Shown here: one piece after another, positions 35,949 to 47,959 of the stretch
How positions within the stretch are numbered: position 1 is the stretch's first letter
Layout: each line of letters starts with the position of its first letter
DNA from: Streptomyces sp. 1-11
GTDB lineage: Bacteria; Actinomycetota; Actinomycetes; Streptomycetales; Streptomycetaceae
Assembly (NCBI RefSeq): GCF_007176755.1
Contig: NZ_BJTV01000020.1
Span: forward strand, 1-64,000
Direction: 5' to 3'
DNA: 64,000 bases
Made by a program: the position numbers and the translations under genes
The notes under the pieces: generated by a model
What the model was told of the DNA's origin: nothing
The model's database searches: none
The model's input: only the letters and a program-made list of their open reading frames with translations

Positions 35949-36596
35949 ATGGCGATTCCCCCCATCCCCGCGTACGACCTTCCCACCCCTGGCGAACTGG
36001 TCGCCAACCGGGTGCCGTGGCAGCTGGACACGGCCCGGTGCGCGCTGCTCGTCCACGACATGCAGAAGTACTTCGTCGACGCCTACGACCCCGCGGCCGA
36101 GCCGGTGTCCACGGCGGTCGCGAACATGGCTGCCGTCCGGCGGGCGTGCCGGGAGGCCGGCGTCCCGGTGGTGTACACCGCCCAGCCGGGGAACCAGCAT
36201 CCCTCGCGGCGCGGGCTGCTCTCCGACTTCTGGGGCAGCGGGCTCCGCTCCGGCCGTGACACGGAGATCATCGACGAGCTGGCGCCCGGCGAGGAGGACA
36301 TCCGTGTCACCAAGTGGCGCTACTCCGCCTTCCAGCGGACCGATCTGGCCGAACTGCTCCGGCATCACGGGCGGGACCAGCTCATCGTCGTCGGGGTGTA
36401 CGCCCACATGGGGTGCATGCTCAGCGCCGCCGAGGCGTTCATGAGTGACATCCAGCCGTTCCTGGTCTCCGACGCCACGGCCGACTTCAGCCGGGAGGAG
36501 CATCTGACGGCGCTCCACTACACCGCCAAGAGGTGCGGATCGGTGCTGACCGCCGATCAGGTGATCGGCTCGCTGTCCCGCCGTGCCGCGGCATGA
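35949..36596 (+). CDS. dhbB: Isochorismatase (no aryl carrier domain)
   Basis: A 215-residue isochorismatase: catalytic Asp in CALLVHDMQKYFVDAYDP near residue 38, the Lys in RVTKWRYSAFQRTDLAELLR and the Cys loop in VVGVYAHMGCMLSAAEAFMS. It hydrolyses isochorismate to 2,3-dihydro-2,3-dihydroxybenzoate plus pyruvate. EntB and DhbB carry a C-terminal carrier domain; this one stops before it, and a free carrier protein is encoded at 39633. GAAAGGACG upstream of ATG; 28 nt after the dehydrogenase gene, so same operon. Confidence 0.9.
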   Translation: MAIPPIPAYDLPTPGELVANRVPWQLDTARCALLVHDMQKYFVDAYDPAAEPVSTAVANMAAVRRACREAGVPVVYTAQPGNQHPSRRGLLSDFWGSGLRSGRDTEIIDELAPGEEDIRVTKWRYSAFQRTDLAELLRHHGRDQLIVVGVYAHMGCMLSAAEAFMSDIQPFLVSDATADFSREEHLTALHYTAKRCGSVLTADQVIGSLSRRAAA

Positions 36597-36685
36597 CCCG
36601 TCCCGTCCGGACGCGCGCCGCGCCGTGGGCCCAGCCGGCGGGCCGTCGCCGCACCCCGGGGTGCGGCCACGGCCCGCCGGGGCTC

Positions 36686-37843
36686 CTACGCCGGGGCGTG
36701 CTCCGTCGCCCCCAGGGCGGTCAGCATGGGGGTGAACTTGGCCGAGGTCTCGTCCAGTTCGGCCTGCGGGTCGGACTGCGCGACGATGCCGCCGCCGGCG
36801 AAGACACGGATGCTGCGCCGGTCGGCCGCGATCTCCCCGCAGCGTATGGCGACCATCCACTCGCCGTCGCCCTGGGCGTCGCACCACCCCACCGCGCCGG
36901 CGTAGAAGCCGCGATCGCCTTCGATCTCCGCGATGGCGTCACGGGCGTGGGCGCGTGGATGGCCGCACACCGCGGCGGTCGGATGGAGGGCGAGAGCCAG
37001 GTCGAGCGCGGTGGTCCGCTCGCTGCGGAGGGTGCCGGTCACGGGTGTCCCCAGGTGCCACAGGGCCGGCGCCCGCACCAGCTGCGGTGCGCTCGGGGCC
37101 CGGAGGTCCTCGCAGAGCGTCCCGAGCGATTTCCTCAATCCCTCGACCACGATGGCGTGTTCGCCGAGGTCCTTGACGGACCGGGTGAGAGACTGCGCGA
37201 CGGCGGCGTCCTGCTCGGGGTCCGGTACGCGGGCGGCCGTTCCCGCCAGTGGGAAGCAGGAGACCTCCCGTCCGGAGCGGCGCACCAGGAGCTCCGGACT
37301 GGACCCGACCAGGGTCCGCCCGAGGTGGGGAGCCCCGGCCGGAGTCAGGTCCACACAGAATCCGTTGCCCGCCGGATCGTTGGCGACGAGCCGGTGCAGC
37401 AGAGCCGCCGGCGGGATGGGCCCGCGGGCGCCGAGGACGAGTGAACGCGCCAGCACCACCTTGGTCAGCGGGTCGTCGGGGGAGCGCAGACGGCGCAGCG
37501 CCGAACCGACGGCCTGGAGGTGACCGTCCGGTGAGGGAAGGCGGTCCAGGACGGAGCATTCGGGCACCGGGCCGGACGGGGAGGCGGTGGACCACGGCCC
37601 GGGCAGGCGGTGGAGTCCGGAGGGGACGGTGAGAGCGGCCGGGCCCCGTAAGTCGAACGGGAGGGCGCCGACGACGGCCGGAACGCGTCCGCCCCTGAGT
37701 CGAGCCGCGGCCTCGTGCGGGTCGTCGAACGTGTCGAGGGAGCCGGGTGCGTGAATCGACAGATGCCGTCTCGAGAGAACGAAGGGAGTGGCCTGCCGGC
37801 GCGCCGTGCCTTCCCCCGTCGTCCCAGTCACTGGGATCGTCAT
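36686..37843 (-). CDS. dhbC: Isochorismate synthase
   Basis: A 385-residue chorismate-binding enzyme: LTKVVLARSLVLGARGPIPP, then FPLAGTAARVPDPEQD, LHPTAAVCGHPRAHARDAIA and a C-terminal RVFAGGGIVAQSDPQAELDE, all in the EntC/DhbC order. It makes isochorismate from chorismate, the first step of DHB supply. It is transcribed away from the DHB ligase. The ATG lies 6 nt after a TAGTCT hexamer and has no ribosome site, so it is probably a leaderless message. Confidence 0.9.
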   Translation of the reverse strand: MTIPVTGTTGEGTARRQATPFVLSRRHLSIHAPGSLDTFDDPHEAAARLRGGRVPAVVGALPFDLRGPAALTVPSGLHRLPGPWSTASPSGPVPECSVLDRLPSPDGHLQAVGSALRRLRSPDDPLTKVVLARSLVLGARGPIPPAALLHRLVANDPAGNGFCVDLTPAGAPHLGRTLVGSSPELLVRRSGREVSCFPLAGTAARVPDPEQDAAVAQSLTRSVKDLGEHAIVVEGLRKSLGTLCEDLRAPSAPQLVRAPALWHLGTPVTGTLRSERTTALDLALALHPTAAVCGHPRAHARDAIAEIEGDRGFYAGAVGWCDAQGDGEWMVAIRCGEIAADRRSIRVFAGGGIVAQSDPQAELDETSAKFTPMLTALGATEHAPA

Positions 37844-37847
37844 AAAA

Positions 37848-37881
37848 CTAGACTACCATGTGACAACCTCATACGGTAGGT
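37848..37881. promoter_or_regulatory. Bidirectional promoter element B (isochorismate synthase / DHB ligase operon)
   Basis: On the plus strand TAGACT (37849-37854), 17 bp and TACGGT (37872-37877) form the promoter of the ligase-carrier-halogenase-NRPS operon. On the minus strand TGGTAGTCTAG (37858-37848) gives the -10 TAGTCT for isochorismate synthase, 6 nt before its ATG. It is the partner of element A at 35088-35121. Confidence 0.65.
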
Positions 37882-37944
37882 TGAGGTGACCGGCGAGGAG
37901 AGCTCGCCGACCCTCGATCCACCCACCCCCACGGAAGGGGAGGC

Positions 37945-39585
37945 ATGTCGCAGACTGGACTGACCAGCGGTGATTTCGTCCCGTGGCCGGAGCAAGAGGC
38001 CGCCTCGCACCGGAGCTCGGGGTACTGGGCCGGACTGTCGTTCGGCGAGCTGCTCGCGCGACAGGCGGCCGAGGCGGCCGAACACCGCGCGGTCCGCGAC
38101 CGGGACCGGTCGCTGACCTACCGTCAGCTGGACGCGGCCGCCTCCTCCTTCGCCACCGGTCTGCGGAAGCTGGGCATCCGTCCCGGCGACCGGGTACTGC
38201 TGCAGATGCCCAACCGGGTTGAGTTCCTGGAGGCGTTGTTCGCCCTGTTCCGGCTCGGAGCCGTACCCGTCATGTGCCTGCCCGCCCACCGGCAGGCCGA
38301 ACTGGCCGCGATCGCCCGGGCGAGTGCCGCCGTGGCGGTCGTCGTCCCCCGGGAGGGGGCCGGCTTCTCCTACGTGGACCTGGCGCAGCTGGTACGGCGC
38401 GACGCGCCCTCGCTGCGCCATGTGATCGCCGCCGGCCCGGGGTCGGCCCGGGCGCTGTCGGCCGATGGCACGGACCTCGGCGACCTCTACCTGCCCGCGC
38501 AGGAGCATCCCGCGCCGGCCGCCGGCGCGGTGGCCCTGCTCCAGCTGTCCGGGGGCAGCACCGGTCTGCCCAAGCTCATCCCGCGCACGCACGACGACTA
38601 CCTCTACAGCGTCAGGCGGAGCGCGGAGGTGTGCCGGCTGAGCGCGTCGTCCGTCTACCTGGCGGTGCTCCCGGCGTCCCACAACTTCACCCTCAGTTCC
38701 CCCGGCATCCTCGGCGCGCTGTGGGCGGGCGGCACCGTGGCGCTGACGGAGGATCCGAGCCCCTCCTCGGCCTTCGCCTTCATCGAGGAGACCGGCGCCA
38801 CCCTCACCGCGCTCGTGCCGCCGCTGGCCCGTGTCTGGGTCAACACGGCCGAGCAGTCGGGTGCTTCGGGGCTCGGCACCCTGGAGGTCGTGCAGATCGG
38901 CGGCGCGCGCTGCCCCGCCGAACTCGCCGCCCGGGTCGGGCCCGCTCTCGGGGCCGCCGTGCAGCAGGTGTTCGGGATGGCCGAGGGCCTGGTCTGCTAC
39001 ACCCGCCTGGACGATCCCGAGGACATCGCCGTCACCACGCAGGGCAGGCCGATGTCCGACCGGGACGAACTGCTCGTGGTCGACGACCACGGCCGTCCCG
39101 TCCCGGCCGGTGAACCCGGCCATCTGCTCACCCGGGGCCCGTACACGATCCGCGGCTACTTCCGTAACCCGGCCGCGGACCGCCGCTCCTTCACCGCCGA
39201 CGGCTGGTACCGGACCGGTGACATCGTCCGTGTCCGGCCCGACGGGAACCTCGTCGTCGTCGGGCGTGCGGGCGACTTCATCAACCGCGGCGGCGAGAAG
39301 CTCTCCCCGGAGGAGCTGGAACAGCATCTGCTGCGCCATCCGCTGGTCGACGACGTGATCGCGGTCGGCATGGCCGACGAGATGCTCGGCGAACGCACCT
39401 GCGTCTTCGTCGTCCCGAGCGCGGCGGACGCCGCGCCCTCCCTGGCGGACCTGCGCACCTTCGCGCGGCGGAACGGTCTGGCCGACTGGAAACTGCCCGA
39501 CGAGGTCAGGGTCGTAGGGGAGTTCCCCAAGACCGGCGTCGGCAAATCCAGCCGGGCGGAACTCCGCGCCGTCCTGCGCGGCTGA
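37945..39585 (+). CDS. dhbE: 2,3-dihydroxybenzoate-AMP ligase
   Basis: A 546-residue aryl-acid adenylating enzyme. LLQLSGGSTGLPKLIPRTHD is the phosphate loop and GWYRTGDIVRVRPDGN and FINRGGEKLSPEELEQHLL mark the C-terminal motifs. The pocket reads SHNFTLSSPG with Asn in place of the amino-acid Asp and Ser at the position that distinguishes DHB (Ser) from salicylate (Cys) enzymes, and GMAEGLVCYTRLDD with Val, again the DHB type. It activates 2,3-dihydroxybenzoate and loads the carrier at 39633. GGAAGGGGAGG ribosome site. Confidence 0.92.
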   Translation: MSQTGLTSGDFVPWPEQEAASHRSSGYWAGLSFGELLARQAAEAAEHRAVRDRDRSLTYRQLDAAASSFATGLRKLGIRPGDRVLLQMPNRVEFLEALFALFRLGAVPVMCLPAHRQAELAAIARASAAVAVVVPREGAGFSYVDLAQLVRRDAPSLRHVIAAGPGSARALSADGTDLGDLYLPAQEHPAPAAGAVALLQLSGGSTGLPKLIPRTHDDYLYSVRRSAEVCRLSASSVYLAVLPASHNFTLSSPGILGALWAGGTVALTEDPSPSSAFAFIEETGATLTALVPPLARVWVNTAEQSGASGLGTLEVVQIGGARCPAELAARVGPALGAAVQQVFGMAEGLVCYTRLDDPEDIAVTTQGRPMSDRDELLVVDDHGRPVPAGEPGHLLTRGPYTIRGYFRNPAADRRSFTADGWYRTGDIVRVRPDGNLVVVGRAGDFINRGGEKLSPEELEQHLLRHPLVDDVIAVGMADEMLGERTCVFVVPSAADAAPSLADLRTFARRNGLADWKLPDEVRVVGEFPKTGVGKSSRAELRAVLRG

Positions 39586-39632
39586 ACCGCGCTCTCCACC
39601 ACCCCCACACCACCAACGAAGGGGACAACCGC

Positions 39633-39881
39633 ATGCCCACCATGAGCCGCGAACAGGTGACGGCCGACATCGCCGAGGCGACCGGTCTCAGGCCCGAGGA
39701 GATCGGCGAGACCACCAACCTGCGGGACGCCGGCCTCGACTCCATCCGGCTGATGTCACTGGTCGAGAAGTGGCGGGCCGCCGGCGTCGAGGGCGCGGAC
39801 TTCGTGACCCTGGCCTCGGCCCCCACTCTCGGCGCATGGCTTGCCGCGTTCGCGCCCGCCGACGCCCCCGACGCCGCCTGA
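39633..39881 (+). CDS. Stand-alone aryl carrier protein
   Basis: An 82-residue carrier protein with the phosphopantetheine serine in LRDAGLDSIRLMSLVEKWR. The DSIRLM context is that of aryl carrier domains such as the EntB C-terminus. It would hold DHB for halogenation and then for the condensation domain of the NRPS. 47 nt after the ligase gene, with GAAGGGG before the ATG. Confidence 0.88.
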   Translation: MPTMSREQVTADIAEATGLRPEEIGETTNLRDAGLDSIRLMSLVEKWRAAGVEGADFVTLASAPTLGAWLAAFAPADAPDAA

Positions 39882-39921
39882 CCCGCATCGCCCCGACCCG
39901 ACCCAGGATTGGACCAAGCAC

Positions 39922-41429
39922 ATGGAAAACCACACTGAGCAGGTCGATGTCGTCGTCGTCGGCGGAGGGCCCGGCGGTTCGACCGTCGCCACGCTGCTGG
40001 CGCGCCGGGGCCACTCGGTCGTCCTCCTGGAGAAGGAGAAGTTCCCCAGGTACCAGATCGGTGAGTCGCTGCTGCCCGCCACGGTGCACGGCGTGTGCAA
40101 ACTGCTCGGCGTGTCCGACGAGATGGAGGCGGCCGGTTTTGTGCACAAGCGCGGCGGCAGCTTCCGCTGGGGGACCAACCCCGTGCCGTGGAACTTCCTC
40201 TTCTCCATATCCCCTGAGTTCTCCGGCCCCACCTCCAACGCCTACCAGGTGGAGCGGGCCCGCTTCGACGAGATCCTCCTGCGCAACGCGGCCCGCTGCG
40301 GCGCGGACGTACGCGAGGAGTGCGACGTCACCGGCGCCGTGCAGACCGGCGGACGGGTCACGGGGGTGACCTACCGCGACGCGGACGGCGCGGAGCACGA
40401 GATCTCGGCGGCCTACGTGGTGGACGCCTCCGGCAACCGCAGCAGCCTGTGGCGCGCGACCGGCGGCGAGCGCACGTACTCCGAGCACTTCCAGAACGTC
40501 GCCGTCTTCGGCTACTTCAACGGCGGCGGCCGGCTGCCCGCGCCGAACAGCGGCAACATCCTCTGCGAGGCCTTCGACGAGGGCTGGCTCTGGTACATCC
40601 CGCTCGGCGACGACCTGACCAGTGTCGGAGCCGTCATCAGCCGGGAGAACGCGTCACAGGTCCAGGGAGACCGCGAGGCCGCGCTGCTCAAGTTCATCGG
40701 GCGCAGCACGTACGTCAAGGGCATGCTGAACGACGCCACCCGCGTCGACGACGACAGCATGTACGGCACGGTACGCATCCGTAAGGACTACTCCTACGCG
40801 AACACCCGGTTCCACGCACCCGGCATCGTGCTGATCGGGGACGCCGCCTGCTTCATCGACCCGGTGTTCTCCACCGGCGTCCATCTGGCCACCTACGCCG
40901 GGGTCCTGGCCGCGCGCTCCATCAACAGCGTGCTGGACAAGAGCGTGACCGAGGAGCGGGCGTTCGCCGAGTTCGAAGGCCGCTACCGGCGTGAGTACTC
41001 CGTCTTCTACGAGTTCCTCTCCTCCTTCTACAACATGGACCAGGCCGAGGACTCCTACTTCTGGCGGGCAGGAAGGTCACCAATCTGTCCGAGTCGTCCT
41101 TCGAGGCGTTCGTCTCGCTGGTGGCCGGCGGCTACTCCCAGGAGCGCGTCCTGACCGACGGCGAACAGGCCGCCGCGCGGTTCGCGCGGTCGTCCGAGGA
41201 CCTCGCCCGAGCCGCGGAGCGGACCGGCGGCATGCAGAGCGATTCCGGTCAGCGCATGAACCACCTCTTCGCGACGCCGGTGGTGCGGGAGGTCATGGAG
41301 GAGATGAACGCCCTCCAGGCCAACAGCGGCGAGAGCCGCGAAGTCGTGGAGCCGCCACTGCTCGACGGCGGGCTGGTCCCGACCGGCGACGGCCTCGGCT
41401 GGACGGAGCCGGCCACGGTGGCCGGCTGA
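39922..41429 (+). pseudogene. PltA-like flavin-dependent halogenase with a frameshift
   Basis: The first frame (39922-41154) gives a FAD halogenase: VDVVVVGGGPGGSTVATLLA, then KFPRYQIGESLLPATVHGVC, YQVERARFDEILLRN, the halogenase WxWxIP signature as GWLWYIPLGDD, and DPVFSTGVHLATYAG. It follows PltA closely up to SYFW, then turns to a nonsense Arg/Ser/Pro tail. The missing part (RKVTNLSESSFEAFVSLVAG and onward) lies in another frame from about 41070 to 41429. One base is missing near 41068-41070. With it restored the protein would be about 502 residues. It would chlorinate the carrier-bound aryl group. It may be an assembly error or a real inactivation. Confidence 0.85.
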
Positions 41430-41464
41430 CCGGCGCCCGACTCGATCACTGGGGGACTGCGATC

Positions 41465-41677
41465 ATGAACAACCCGTTCGACGACCCCGCGGGCACCTAC
41501 CACGTCCTCGTGAACCACGAGGACCAGTACTGCCTGTGGCCCGCGTTCGCGCCGACCCCGGCGGGCTGGCGCGCCGTGCTGAGCGACGCCACCCGCCAGG
41601 AGTCCGTGGCGCACATCGAGGAGAACTGGACCGACATGCGTCCCAGGAGCCTCGTCGAGGCGACGCGGACCGCGTGA
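41465..41677 (+). CDS. mbtH: MbtH-like protein
   Basis: A 70-residue MbtH protein: NPFDDPAGTYHVLVNHEDQY, CLWPAFAPTPAGW and SVAHIEENWTDMRPRSL contain the conserved Trp residues and NxExQ pattern. It is a partner that helps fold and activate NRPS adenylation domains, here most likely that of the gene at 43217. GGGGGACTGCGATC precedes the ATG. Confidence 0.92.
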   Translation: MNNPFDDPAGTYHVLVNHEDQYCLWPAFAPTPAGWRAVLSDATRQESVAHIEENWTDMRPRSLVEATRTA

Positions 41678-41868
41678 CCCCGACGGCCCCGGCGGGGCCG
41701 TGAGCCATCCACGACGCGCGCCGGACAGGGCGTGCCCCTGTCCGGCCGCACCGTCGTGCGCCCGGAACGCGGAGCCGGACCACCACCGCCGCACGGCGGC
41801 TGCGCCCACGTGGCGGCACCGGCCGGCTCCCTGGACGGCCGCATCCCGAACCCGAAAGGACGGTGCGC

Positions 41869-43134
41869 ATGGGCGTCACCGACGTGTCCTTCATCGTGCG
41901 ACTGGCGGCCACCCTCCTGGCCATCCTCGCGCTCGCCGTGCTCGGGCGGGGGGCGGCACGGCTGCTGCGTCAGCCGGAGGTCGTCGGCGAGATCATGGCG
42001 GGCCTGTTCGCCGGGCCGCTCGTGGTGGCGGTCCTCGGCGGCGGTGCCCTCGACAGCCTGCTGCCCGCCAGAACGCTCGACGCCCTGAAGCTCGTCTCCG
42101 AAGGGGGCCTCGCGCTGTTCCTGGTGGGAACCACTCACAAGCTCCGCCTCGGCGTGCGGGGGCCGGTGCGCCGGGCCGCGGGCTGGGTGGCGGCGGGCGC
42201 GTCCGTGCCCTCGCTGGTCGCCGGGACGCTGCTCGCCGCGTGGCTGGTGCGCTGGGGCGGCGCGGACGTGCGCGGGCACGCCCCCGCCCCGGCGTTCGTG
42301 CTCATGGTCGCCGTGTCCTTGTCCATCACGGCCGTGCCCGTGCTCGCCAGGATCCTCGAGGAGCGCGGCATGCTGGATTCCGACACGGGACGGGCCGCGC
42401 TGTTCGGGGCGATCATCATCGACATCGCCGGGTGGGTGCTGCTCTCCGTCGCGGTGGGCTTCGCCTCCGGCAGCCCGGCGGGCTTCCTTCGCTCGATGGA
42501 GGTGCTGGCCGCCGGAGTGCTGTTCGCGCTGGGAGCGCGGCGCGTACTGGCTTCCCGGTGGGGCACCGGCCTGGTCGTCCGGGCCCGCAGGCACGTCGCG
42601 GCGGCCGTCGGGGCACTGGCGATCACACTGGCCTTCGCTTCCGAACGGCTGGGCCTGACGGCGGTGTTCGGAGCCGTACTGCTGGGGCTCGCCGTCCCCG
42701 TCACCGACTCCGCGCCCTGGGAGTCCGCCGTGTCCCTGGTGACCCGTGCCGGGCGCGCTCTCGTCCCGGTGTTCTTCGTGGTCACCGGCGTCACCGTGCT
42801 GACGGCCGGACTCGGCGGCACCCCCTGGGGCGTCGTCGTCGCCGTCGTGCTCCTGGGCGCGGTCAGCAAGATCGGCGGCGGATACCTCGGCGCACGGCTG
42901 GGCCGGCAGGGCCGCGGCCGGTCCCTGACGATCGGTGTGCTGATGAACACCCGGGGCCTGACCGAGCTGGTGGTCCTGAAGGTCGGGTACAGCGCGGGGA
43001 TCCTGTCCGCGCCGCTGTTCCTCGCGATGGTCGTCATGGCCCTCGCCACCACCGCCATGACCGGCCCCTGCCTGGGGCTGCTGAAAGCGAGGCAGGCCCG
43101 GGCCACGAGGGTCCCCGCCGGGGCGGTGCCCTGA
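41869..43134 (+). CDS. CPA2-type cation/proton antiporter
   Basis: A 421-residue membrane protein with about 12 helices in the Kef/NapA antiporter order: RQPEVVGEIMAGLFAGPLVV, FVLMVAVSLSITAVPVLARI and LFGAIIIDIAGWVLLSVAVG with the core Asp, and LMNTRGLTELVVLKVGYSAG. No TrkA-type RCK domain follows. Antiporters of this type sit in several antibiotic clusters as export or self-protection helpers; the role here is inference. AAAGGA lies 8 nt before ATG 41869. Confidence 0.86.
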   Translation: MGVTDVSFIVRLAATLLAILALAVLGRGAARLLRQPEVVGEIMAGLFAGPLVVAVLGGGALDSLLPARTLDALKLVSEGGLALFLVGTTHKLRLGVRGPVRRAAGWVAAGASVPSLVAGTLLAAWLVRWGGADVRGHAPAPAFVLMVAVSLSITAVPVLARILEERGMLDSDTGRAALFGAIIIDIAGWVLLSVAVGFASGSPAGFLRSMEVLAAGVLFALGARRVLASRWGTGLVVRARRHVAAAVGALAITLAFASERLGLTAVFGAVLLGLAVPVTDSAPWESAVSLVTRAGRALVPVFFVVTGVTVLTAGLGGTPWGVVVAVVLLGAVSKIGGGYLGARLGRQGRGRSLTIGVLMNTRGLTELVVLKVGYSAGILSAPLFLAMVVMALATTAMTGPCLGLLKARQARATRVPAGAVP

Positions 43135-43216
43135 GCCCGGCCCGGACGCGCCCGCCGTTCCGTACCGCACTTCTCACATGATGATCCAGTTTCCGCTCGT
43201 GACGGGGAGGACGCCG

Positions 43217-46414
<3,198 letters not shown>

Positions 46415-46532
46415 GCCGCACCCGCGCGGCCCGCAAGGGCGCTCCCGCCGCCCCGGCCGGGCACCTCCGTGCCCCTCGCCGCATGCCCGCCGGCCGCCGC
46501 CCGTCCGGGCGGTTCCCGACAAGGAGGACGCC

Positions 46533-47627
46533 GTGTATGACGTGATCGTGGTCGGTGCCCGGGTCGCCGGAGCCTCCACCGCGATGCTGCTGGCCCGGGC
46601 CGGATACCGGGTACTCATGGTGGACCGGGACAGGGTCGTCAGGGACACGCTGTCCACCCTCCACATCCACCCGTCGGGCGTGGCCGCACTCCGCCGGTGG
46701 AACGTACTGCCCGAGGTCCTGGCCACCGGTTGTCCTCCCTTGGAGCGGATCCGGCACGCGGCCGGCGACGCCGTGGTCAACGACACCCCGGAGCCCGCCG
46801 ACGGCGTCCGGGCCGCCTACGCGCCCCGCCGTCGTCTCCTCGACGCCGTCCTCATACGCGCGGCCGTCGACGCGGGAGCCGAGTTCCGCCCCAACACCTG
46901 CGTCAACGACCTGCTTTTCGAGGACGGCCGGGTCGTGGGCGTCAGGACCGGGTCCATCCGCGGCGAGGCCGAGCACACCGAACGCGCCCGTCTCGTCGTG
47001 GGCGCGGACGGGATGCGTTCCACGGTGGCGGCCAGGGCCGCGGCCCCTCTCCTGCTCCAGGAGCCGCACCACACCTGCGTCTACTACACCTACTGGTCCG
47101 AACTCCCCACGCAGCTGCGGACCTTCGAGGGCCCCGGCCGATGGGTGGCCACCATTCCGACGAACGACGGGGCGACCCTGGTCGCCGCCTACTTCCCGCA
47201 GTCGCGATTTGCCGAAGTCCGGGGCGACGCCCTGAACTCGCTGCTCGACCAGGTCGGGAAGACCGCGCCGGAAGTGCGCGAGGAGATGGCGGCGGGCCGC
47301 CGGCTCGAACACGTGCACGGCACCGGGGACCAGCGCAACTTCTTCCGCGAGGCCCAGGGCCCGGGCTGGGTCCTGGTCGGCGACGCGGGCCACCACAAGG
47401 ACTCCATCACCGCCCAGGGCATCACCGACGCCCTCTACCAGGCGCAACTCCTGGCCGACTGCGTGGGCGACGGGCTGCACGACCCCGAGTCGCTGAGCTC
47501 CGCCCTCAAGCGGTTCGCCGTACAGCGCCTGGACGCGCTTCTGCCCGCCTACCGGAGCACGTTGCGGACGGCCCGCCTGGACATGCGGACGCCAGGGGGC
47601 GCGGCCCCGCTACGCGGGAGGATTTGA
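46533..47627 (+). CDS. FAD-dependent monooxygenase/reductase (geranylgeranyl-reductase-like)
   Basis: A 364-residue flavoprotein of the PHBH/GGR superfamily: YDVIVVGARVAGASTAMLLA with the dinucleotide motif, LVVGADGMRSTVAARAAAPL and WVLVGDAGHHKDSITAQGIT, which is the second FAD motif. Unlike the halogenase, no WxWxIP signature is present. It may hydroxylate or oxidise the product or a precursor. GTG 46533 has AAGGAGG 5 nt upstream. It ends the plus-strand biosynthetic operon. Confidence 0.84.
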   Translation: MYDVIVVGARVAGASTAMLLARAGYRVLMVDRDRVVRDTLSTLHIHPSGVAALRRWNVLPEVLATGCPPLERIRHAAGDAVVNDTPEPADGVRAAYAPRRRLLDAVLIRAAVDAGAEFRPNTCVNDLLFEDGRVVGVRTGSIRGEAEHTERARLVVGADGMRSTVAARAAAPLLLQEPHHTCVYYTYWSELPTQLRTFEGPGRWVATIPTNDGATLVAAYFPQSRFAEVRGDALNSLLDQVGKTAPEVREEMAAGRRLEHVHGTGDQRNFFREAQGPGWVLVGDAGHHKDSITAQGITDALYQAQLLADCVGDGLHDPESLSSALKRFAVQRLDALLPAYRSTLRTARLDMRTPGGAAPLRGRI

Positions 47628-47653
47628 CCGGGAATTGGCCATTCCTGGGTGGA

Positions 47654-47694
47654 ATACCATGGACGGAGCCGACAACGGGTTCGTGCCATGGTAT
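47654..47694. promoter_or_regulatory. Inverted repeat upstream of the cluster regulator
   Basis: ATACCATGG (47654-47662) and CCATGGTAT (47686-47694) are perfect 9-bp inverted copies separated by 23 nt. They lie 27 nt after the flavoprotein stop. The pair could be an operator with half-sites about three helical turns apart, or a hairpin at the end of the operon. Confidence 0.45.
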
Positions 47695-47840
47695 GCATGG
47701 CAGATGATCAAGCGCTGCGCCGGCTCCGCGCGTCGTTCCCTCCGAACATGCCTCCCGCTCCCGTCCGTGGAAACCCGGACCGTCATCCCGCACGGCGATC
47801 CCGTTTCCGCACGGCGTGTCACGGGCATCGCCGGGGGAAT

Positions 47841-47855
47841 ACGGACCCGGTCCGT
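47841..47855. promoter_or_regulatory. 15-bp palindrome in the regulator promoter region
   Basis: ACGGACCCGGTCCGT is palindromic around a central base and lies 105 nt before the regulator ATG. At 47876 TGATAGATGAT follows, a partial match to the cluster box TGRTAGTNTAG. The 332-bp region 47628-47959 holds no convincing gene. Confidence 0.4.
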
Positions 47856-47959
47856 TGTCCGACCGGATCGCCGACTGATAGATGATGGTTCTGGAGGAAG
47901 GATTTCCGAGCTGTCCGGAACGCGCTGGAGCGCAGCGTTCCTCGTTAGGGTGAGGGAAG

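Noticed and set aside
37876..37893. Possible iron box (DmdR-type) before the DHB ligase operon
   Set aside because: TAGGTTGAGGTGACC shares only part of the TTAGGTTAGGCTCACCTAA consensus and lacks the dyad; it is better explained as part of the shared promoter element.
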